Origin: Tubulanus polymorphus | Lineage: Eukaryota; Nemertea; Palaeonemertea; Tubulaniformes; Tubulanidae | DNA: 64,000 nucleotides | Reading direction: 5' to 3' | NCBI RefSeq assembly: GCF_964204645.1 | Contig: NC_134033.1 | Location: forward strand, 13,890,155 to 13,954,154 | Part shown: in pieces, positions 60,301-64,000 of the stretch | Layout of the letters: each line of letters begins with the position of its first letter | Position numbering within the stretch: the first letter of the stretch is position 1 | Notes under the pieces: model-generated | Told to the model about the DNA's origin: nothing | Databases searched by the model: none | The model's input: only the letters and a program-made list of their open reading frames with translations | Translations under genes and position numbers: made by a program

Positions 60301-63205
60301 TTTCTCATTCAGGGAGCCACATTTTGGAAGTTTAGTTCTCGGAATCAGTATTTGCCCGTATATAACACCGGTTACGACTGTGGAATGTTGACGTATTATC
60401 GCGGAAGGCGACTTTTTGCCAATTCGAAGTGTTCGAAAAGAAACAGATTCATATGTGAGAAAACTAGTAAAAGTAAGTAGAATGAACTGTTGTATTAGTG
60501 TGATTCTCACCATTGTTGTTCTATGTGTGTTTCTCTTCCACCGGTGTTATTTCCACTCGTAATTCTTTCCATTAGAAAACCGTGTTATGTTAGAATCCGT
60601 GTTATCTATATGTCCATATTCCTTTATTTCTCCTAATCCGGTATTTACATTTGCAGTCTTTTTTCAAAGATTACGTTCGCCCAATTTTTTCTCTAAATCA
60701 ATTCTAATTACAACATTCACGTAATCAACTCAAACTTATCAACTTCATCTGCATTTTAGCAAACCCTCCACACCTTTTTATCTTCTTACTTCCACCGAAC
60801 CATGTATGGTTTGTTCATGCACCTACAGGCGTCACAATCTTCTAAATATAACTTTTGCCAGAGTTTACTGCCACGCCATATCTAGGTTTCCCTTCGTGCA
60901 CTCGCACGTTAGACGTCTATATACATAACTTCTTTCTATAGTTTAAGTGTGATGTAAGCATCCACTAGTAATTAGAGTAAATACGTTCCGCCACACTAAA
61001 AGAAACCTTGACCTAAGGCTAAAACTGATACCTCGATTCGGCAATGAAATTTGTAATCAGTTCATAACTGCCGGATCTGGTATCATAAGCTTGATGACAA
61101 TTTCTAAAAACATTGATGCACACGATATAGACAGTGGGCCGGCTCTACGTTTTCATATTATACACCAAAGATGAAGGAATGTTAAATGAAGAACAAATTG
61201 CTTATACAAATGAAAACAGCCCTCAGAGAAGAGATAGATTTTACTTTGTTCTATCGGTCGTGATTTATTTGGTGAGTATCTTCCTTTTTTAGAATGTTCA
61301 GGTATTTGGAAAAATAAGGGTAGGGGCAGACGGACGTCCAGAAGGCGTTCTAGTAGAAGGACTGCTGGCCAGTGTTACCATTTTTCGACGGTCAGTTTGA
61401 ACTGGTATCAAGCCAGACAGTGGTGTATTAGTAAAGGCGGCTACCTGGCTAGCATCGAAACGCAAAGTGAATTTGACTACATAAGCGGTAAGTCAATTCG
61501 GCACCAAAACCAAGAATTCATCATCATAATGGAAGAAGTTGTCTCGATTTTGAGCAAATGCAATCTTACGCCAAAATTACTTTCTTTCCTGTTCAAGAAG
61601 TTTTTTTAATGAAATTTGATATCCTTTTCAATTCAATATCGTAGGAAGAGCTTTCAAGACACAGGCTTGGATGAGTTTAAACGATGTTGGTCAATTAGGT
61701 TTTTTCCGCTGGGAGGTGAGTCAACAACGGTTTGAAAAAATCTATGGTAGCAATGATTAACAAAAAATTAATTCATTTTGGTATTCATGACTTGTTTTGG
61801 AAAATATTAATCAAAATGATCAATAATAAGATTTGTCATTGTTTCCGTTCAGAAAGGAGCTACGTTTGTGAATTTTGCACGAGGAGAACCGAATAACGTC
61901 GGTAATGAAGATTGTATTATGGTTTACAAGCGTAACGGCCTGTGGAACGACGCGCGGTGCAGGTCGAACATGAAATACGGGTGTCAAAAACCGGCTACTG
62001 GTAAGTTGGTTTTTACACACACGTCTCCTCACGTGAGCCATTCAATTAAATGATCGGACCATTCAATGAAATGATCTCAGTGAGAGACTCATGATTCGTC
62101 AAATGATCATCCCAACCCGCACCTACATGAAGAGATGTTCGGTGAATTCTATTCTATCTATCTTTTGATATTTCGATTACAATTATAGGTAGGAGGTGCC
62201 CACGACGTTGGCGATATTTCAAGGGAAATTGTTACTATTTCCCGAGGAAGGCCGCGTCGTGGATTCGCGGTAAAGTCTCGTGCGGAACTATGCGCGCTAC
62301 GATGCTGATTGTACCCGACCGCACGACAAACAACTGGCTACGTAGTGAGTATATACTTCATCCTGTTTCCGGTCACACTATAACCGCATTCTAGACTTTT
62401 TTGATCATTTTGCAGAATTCTTCGGCGGAAATTATTGGATAGGACTGAACGATATTCGTTACGAAGGAAGTTTTCGCTGGCAAGTGAGTGTGGTCTCTTG
62501 ATATGTTCCAAATTACATATCGATTCGGTGTGTATATATATATATATAGTGTTATGATTTCTCATTATTTCCAGGGTGGTGATTTCATGTATACAAATTG
62601 GCACAGCGGTGAACCGAAGACGAAAAAACTTCAGCATGGTTGTACCATTATGATGTCGGATGGTAGTTGGCATCTGAAAGAGTGCAGCTCAACGGCAGGT
62701 GTCGTCTGTCAGATACAGGTACATTTACAGGGTAGTTAGACAATTACCGTCGCCAATTTTTCCTCTCATCTTAAATACCCAATTCATTAGCTGTATTTGG
62801 TTAATTTGGTAGGTTTGTGGCGGGATGGAGTGCATAAAGGAGATAAAAATCGGGAGGGAGAGAAGAGAGAGGCTGGGAGAGGGGATAATGGGACGTAGTA
62901 GGAGAGGGCGAAAAGCGAGATAGGGACAGGAGAGAGGGACAATCAGAATGGAAAGAAGGGAAATGGGCTGAGAGAGGGGAGTTTTTATAGTGAATGATTG
63001 CTGTAATACAACTACATGAATATCCACCAGGTGAATCCGGCGAAGCGCACGACTAAAAAACGAAAACCCGCAAAGAAGAAACGAAAGCGTAAACCGTTCA
63101 TTCCACCGAAACCGACTCTACGAACGACGCGTCGTCCTAGCACGAGAGCGCCGGTTACTACAGTTACTCCTCGCAAAATGAAAAAGTTCACGTTCGGTAA
63201 CACCG
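45316..63205 (+). CDS. Large secreted lectin: signal peptide, 3 CTLD, 6 WSC, 6 CTLD, basic tail (3' end uncertain)
   Basis: Exon 1 (45316-45391) encodes a signal peptide [20 protein letters not shown] ending TSA. Every later module starts and ends in phase 1: nine C-type lectin domains of three exons each (phases 1-1, 1-0, 0-1), six WSC domains of two exons each, and short linker exons. The hand-joined exons to 63205 code for about 1,895 aa with no internal stop. Block positions are in the separate entries. CTLDs bind Ca-dependent sugars or proteins; WSC domains are eight-Cys putative carbohydrate-binding modules. A secreted or surface pattern-recognition or matrix protein is the likely role (inference). 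The last exon seen (63031-63205) ends at a phase-1 GTATGC donor, so the gene probably runs on; alternatively it reads through to a stop at 63414. Two neighbouring genes read as one is unlikely, because only one signal peptide is seen and the phases never break. Confidence 0.85.
47361..47470. repeat. Foldback copy of the tRNA-like dispersed repeat
   Basis: CATCCTCTCCCGGCAGGG and ATTCGAACCTGATG are mirrored by CATCAGGTTCGAAT and CCCTGCCGAGGGAGGATG. The middle has a box-A-like TGGCTGAGTG upstream of the box-B-like GGTTCGAATCC, as in a Ser/Leu-type tRNA-derived SINE. Lies in the intron between CTLD1 exons 2 and 3. Confidence 0.65.
47570..47665. repeat. Partial copy of the GGCCCG foldback family
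   Basis: CACGGGCCAATCTTGACTCG, GGGCCAAATTGTTTCC and GTGTGATCGCGGCTTTAA match the right half of the element at 30748-31054. Confidence 0.55.
48390..48433. repeat. (GTTC)n microsatellite beside a CTLD2 splice donor
   Basis: About 11 copies of CGTT begin 17 bases after the exon end at 48373; the donor itself is GTATGA. Confidence 0.92.
49624..50155. repeat. Minisatellite, about ten 52-54-bp units
   Basis: Units read TCTCTAGGGCAGGGGTTTCG, ATGTTGTCAGGTCCCTGCAC, AGAGCTGATGTG. It lies in the intron between CTLD3 and the WSC array and passes at 50160-50370 into related units with GATGTCATCAGGTTCG, linking it to the dispersed repeat at 8838-9010. Confidence 0.92.
50716..55057 (+). other. Lectin WSC array: six WSC domains in order A-B-B-A-B-A
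   Basis: Exon pairs: WSC1 50716-50844/50961-51122; WSC2 51414-51536/51639-51800; WSC3 52200-52322/52434-52595; WSC4 52903-53025/53140-53301; WSC5 53593-53715/53818-53979; WSC6 54285-54407/54659-54820. Linker exons of 18 bases (51301, 51997, 52792, 53480, 54176) each encode VRRRxRG; a final linker is 55025-55057 ([11 protein letters not shown]). Each domain has eight Cys in the WSC order: GCFLD, MTP.xC..HC, YAGVQYxxxCFCGN, ECNMKC, and a last CG near NIYRIIG. Type A (1, 4, 6) has [14 protein letters not shown] and TCGGTWRNN; type B (2, 3, 5) has [14 protein letters not shown] and ICGAAGRSN. Introns are nearly as similar as exons, so the expansion is recent. Confidence 0.9.
54419..54542 (+). mobile_element. 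Poly(A)-tailed retrosequence in the WSC6 intron
   Basis: A segment of about 95 bases ending in about 29 A is present only in the WSC6 copy and is flanked by CGGTGAGTATACC (54406-54418) and CGATGAGTATACC (54543-54555), a 13-bp target duplication with one mismatch. The duplicated target contains the exon's own splice donor. The inserted body is not recognised. Confidence 0.8.
55141..58302 (+). other. Lectin block 2: CTLD4-CTLD5-CTLD6
   Basis: CTLD4 exons 55141-55287, 56179-56267, 56365-56506; CTLD5 56678-56842, 57227-57291, 57433-57580; CTLD6 57752-57913, 58004-58071, 58155-58302. CTLD4 shares PRRRSWRWH with PRRSWYWH of CTLD1, but lacks EPN and WND and has lost both cysteines of the N-terminal disulfide (SKGW and KLYLF in place of C..GW and xCY). 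CTLD5 has [12 protein letters not shown] and WND. CTLD6 has IGYND but [12 protein letters not shown] and WVN, so its Ca site is degenerate. A basic linker exon (58432-58521, with [18 protein letters not shown]) follows. The intron after CTLD4 exon 1 is about 890 bases. Confidence 0.87.
60071..60205. mobile_element. CAGT-end (pogo-like) MITE in the CTLD7 intron
   Basis: CAGTAAACCTCGCCCGACTAACATGG at the left; the right end GTCAGGCGAGGTTTTTGGAG is decayed. Same family as 26211-26479 and the AKR intron copies. Confidence 0.55.
61016..61170. mobile_element. Diverged relative of the TTA MITE
   Basis: AAGGCTAAAACTGATACCTCG, then TTTGTAATCAGTTCATAACTG, GCCGGATCTGGTATCA and GGGCCGGCTCTAC follow the order of motifs in 25874-26083, but the right end is not recognisable. 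An old family member just upstream of CTLD8. Confidence 0.5.
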
Positions 63206-64000
63206 GTATGCAAGCTTGTATTCGATCGGATCATTTAACGGTTACTCAGACGAAAAATTCTCTTAACGATAATCTTCGATTATTTACTTACTCTTCGTAC
63301 GAAGTTAAGAACAGCGAAAATATAAGAAACATCCTGTGGTGCTCACGAGGTCACGGGAATGTTTCTAATATTGATAAGTTTATGTTTGTTTTTAGCCACT
63401 GTTCCCGTAACTAATCCACTTGATATATATGAGTTGTGAAGTACATTTCCTGTTTCGTTTTATCAAATATTTCACTACAAAACCTGATTCTTTTCAGTGT
63501 CAAGTCGGATGAAATTTGATTATATTTATTTTTTGCTTTTTCTAGTGGCGCGAATCTTTATTCATAGCTTTTTTTATTTATTTCGTTTCTGTTCTAGCTT
63601 GTTTGATACTGTCTTGATTTTGTCGAAAAACTATTAATGAATTCGATCATTTCACAAAGAACTTTGATGAAACGCTCAGTCCGCGTTGTAGCGAGAATAT
63701 AGAGAATCCCGCACTCAGAGTCCGATAACTTTTCCTTTTAATAGTTATCATTTTCGACGTTTTGACTTTATGTCCAATAGCAATCTTCAGGTAGGTTGGT
63801 TCCCATGGAAAAGCGACTGATATTGCTGAAGTAAAAATCTACGATATGATAGAAAAACGAAATGAGAATTTGACGTTTTGACCCAATTCTATGGGCCATT
63901 TCCAAAAACTCAAAACACTTCAAAAGCAGTTTTTGGAAATGGCCAATAGAATTGGGTCGATACTTCAAATTCTCATTTAGTATTTTTTTAAATCTTAATG
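63206..64000. other. Downstream intron or 3' region of the lectin gene
   Basis: No further CTLD or WSC exon is visible. A repeat with GAGAATCCCGCACTCAG and GACGTTTTGACTTTATGTCC (63698-63790) belongs to the foldback family of 42461-42655. A palindrome lies at about 63890-63960: GGCCATTTCCAAAAACTC and, inverted, TTTTTGGAAATGGCC. Confidence 0.45.
63498..63637 (+). CDS. Candidate last exon of the lectin gene (hydrophobic)
   Basis: A good acceptor (CTGATTCTTTTCAG) opens a frame in the phase needed after 63205. It encodes VSSRMKFDYIYFLLFLVARI, then IHSFFYLFRF, and a stop at 63635-63637. The hydrophobic stretch could be a membrane segment, but AT-rich sequence readily produces such peptides. Confidence 0.25.

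Larger units (their letters stand above)
59452..62718 (+). other. Lectin block 3: CTLD7-CTLD8-CTLD9
   Basis: CTLD7 exons 59452-59610, 59946-60049, 60313-60472; CTLD8 61293-61487, 61645-61715, 61853-62000; CTLD9 62189-62344, 62416-62483, 62575-62718. CTLD7 has [15 protein letters not shown] but no EPN/WND. CTLD8 has GEPNN, NEDC and WND intact, and a basic insertion ([14 protein letters not shown]) between its first Cys and QCYHF. CTLD9 has IGLND and GEPKTKK with WHL in place of WND. The next exon (63031-63205) encodes a Lys/Arg-rich stretch ([18 protein letters not shown]) and a Thr/Pro/Arg-rich part. Confidence 0.87.

Overview
This is nuclear DNA of a metazoan: every recognisable gene is split into short exons by GT-AG introns, and the intergenic space is packed with short DNA transposons, foldback elements, LINE tails and minisatellites. 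The gene set (an RSF1 chromatin factor, a tandem aldo-keto reductase family, and a large secreted lectin with CTLD and WSC domains) and the repeat types fit a marine invertebrate, most likely a lophotrochozoan such as a mollusc, brachiopod or annelid; that placement is inference. All recognised genes lie on the + strand. Exon borders were read by hand from splice sites, reading phase and family similarity.

Layout. (1) 214-10837: a 15-exon RSF1 homologue (about 1,729 aa), the PHD-finger subunit of an ISWI-type nucleosome-spacing complex. Its introns hold a foldback MITE and a LINE 3' fragment with a perfect 16-bp target duplication. (2) 10838-28270: about 17 kb without a recognisable protein gene. 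It has the RSF1 3' UTR, a 5.5-kb structure bounded by inverted arms (15120-15390 and 20376-20640) with G-rich arrays just inside each arm, a tandem array of 1.18-kb units with splice-like borders (about 21110-25010), and several MITEs. (3) 28360-43592: four tandem aldo-keto reductase genes of eight exons each with identical intron phases. All share a short 5' block with GTCACATGAC at a fixed distance from the ATG. Copies C and D are nearly identical in their exons and share intronic insertions. (4) 45316-63205 and probably beyond: one large secreted lectin gene. It has a signal peptide, three C-type lectin domains, six WSC domains, six more C-type lectin domains and a Lys/Arg-rich tail.

The strongest candidate for something undescribed is the lectin. 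Its order is CTLD x3, WSC x6, CTLD x6, built from phase-1 symmetric modules. The nine CTLDs read as three copies of a three-domain block in which only the middle domain keeps both Ca/sugar-binding motifs (EPN and WND). The WSC array is a recent tandem expansion of two sub-types in the order A-B-B-A-B-A. In the AKR cluster several paralogue-specific splice-site changes are visible: an acceptor shift that repairs a frameshift, a MITE lying on a splice donor, and an acceptor fused to a donor consensus.
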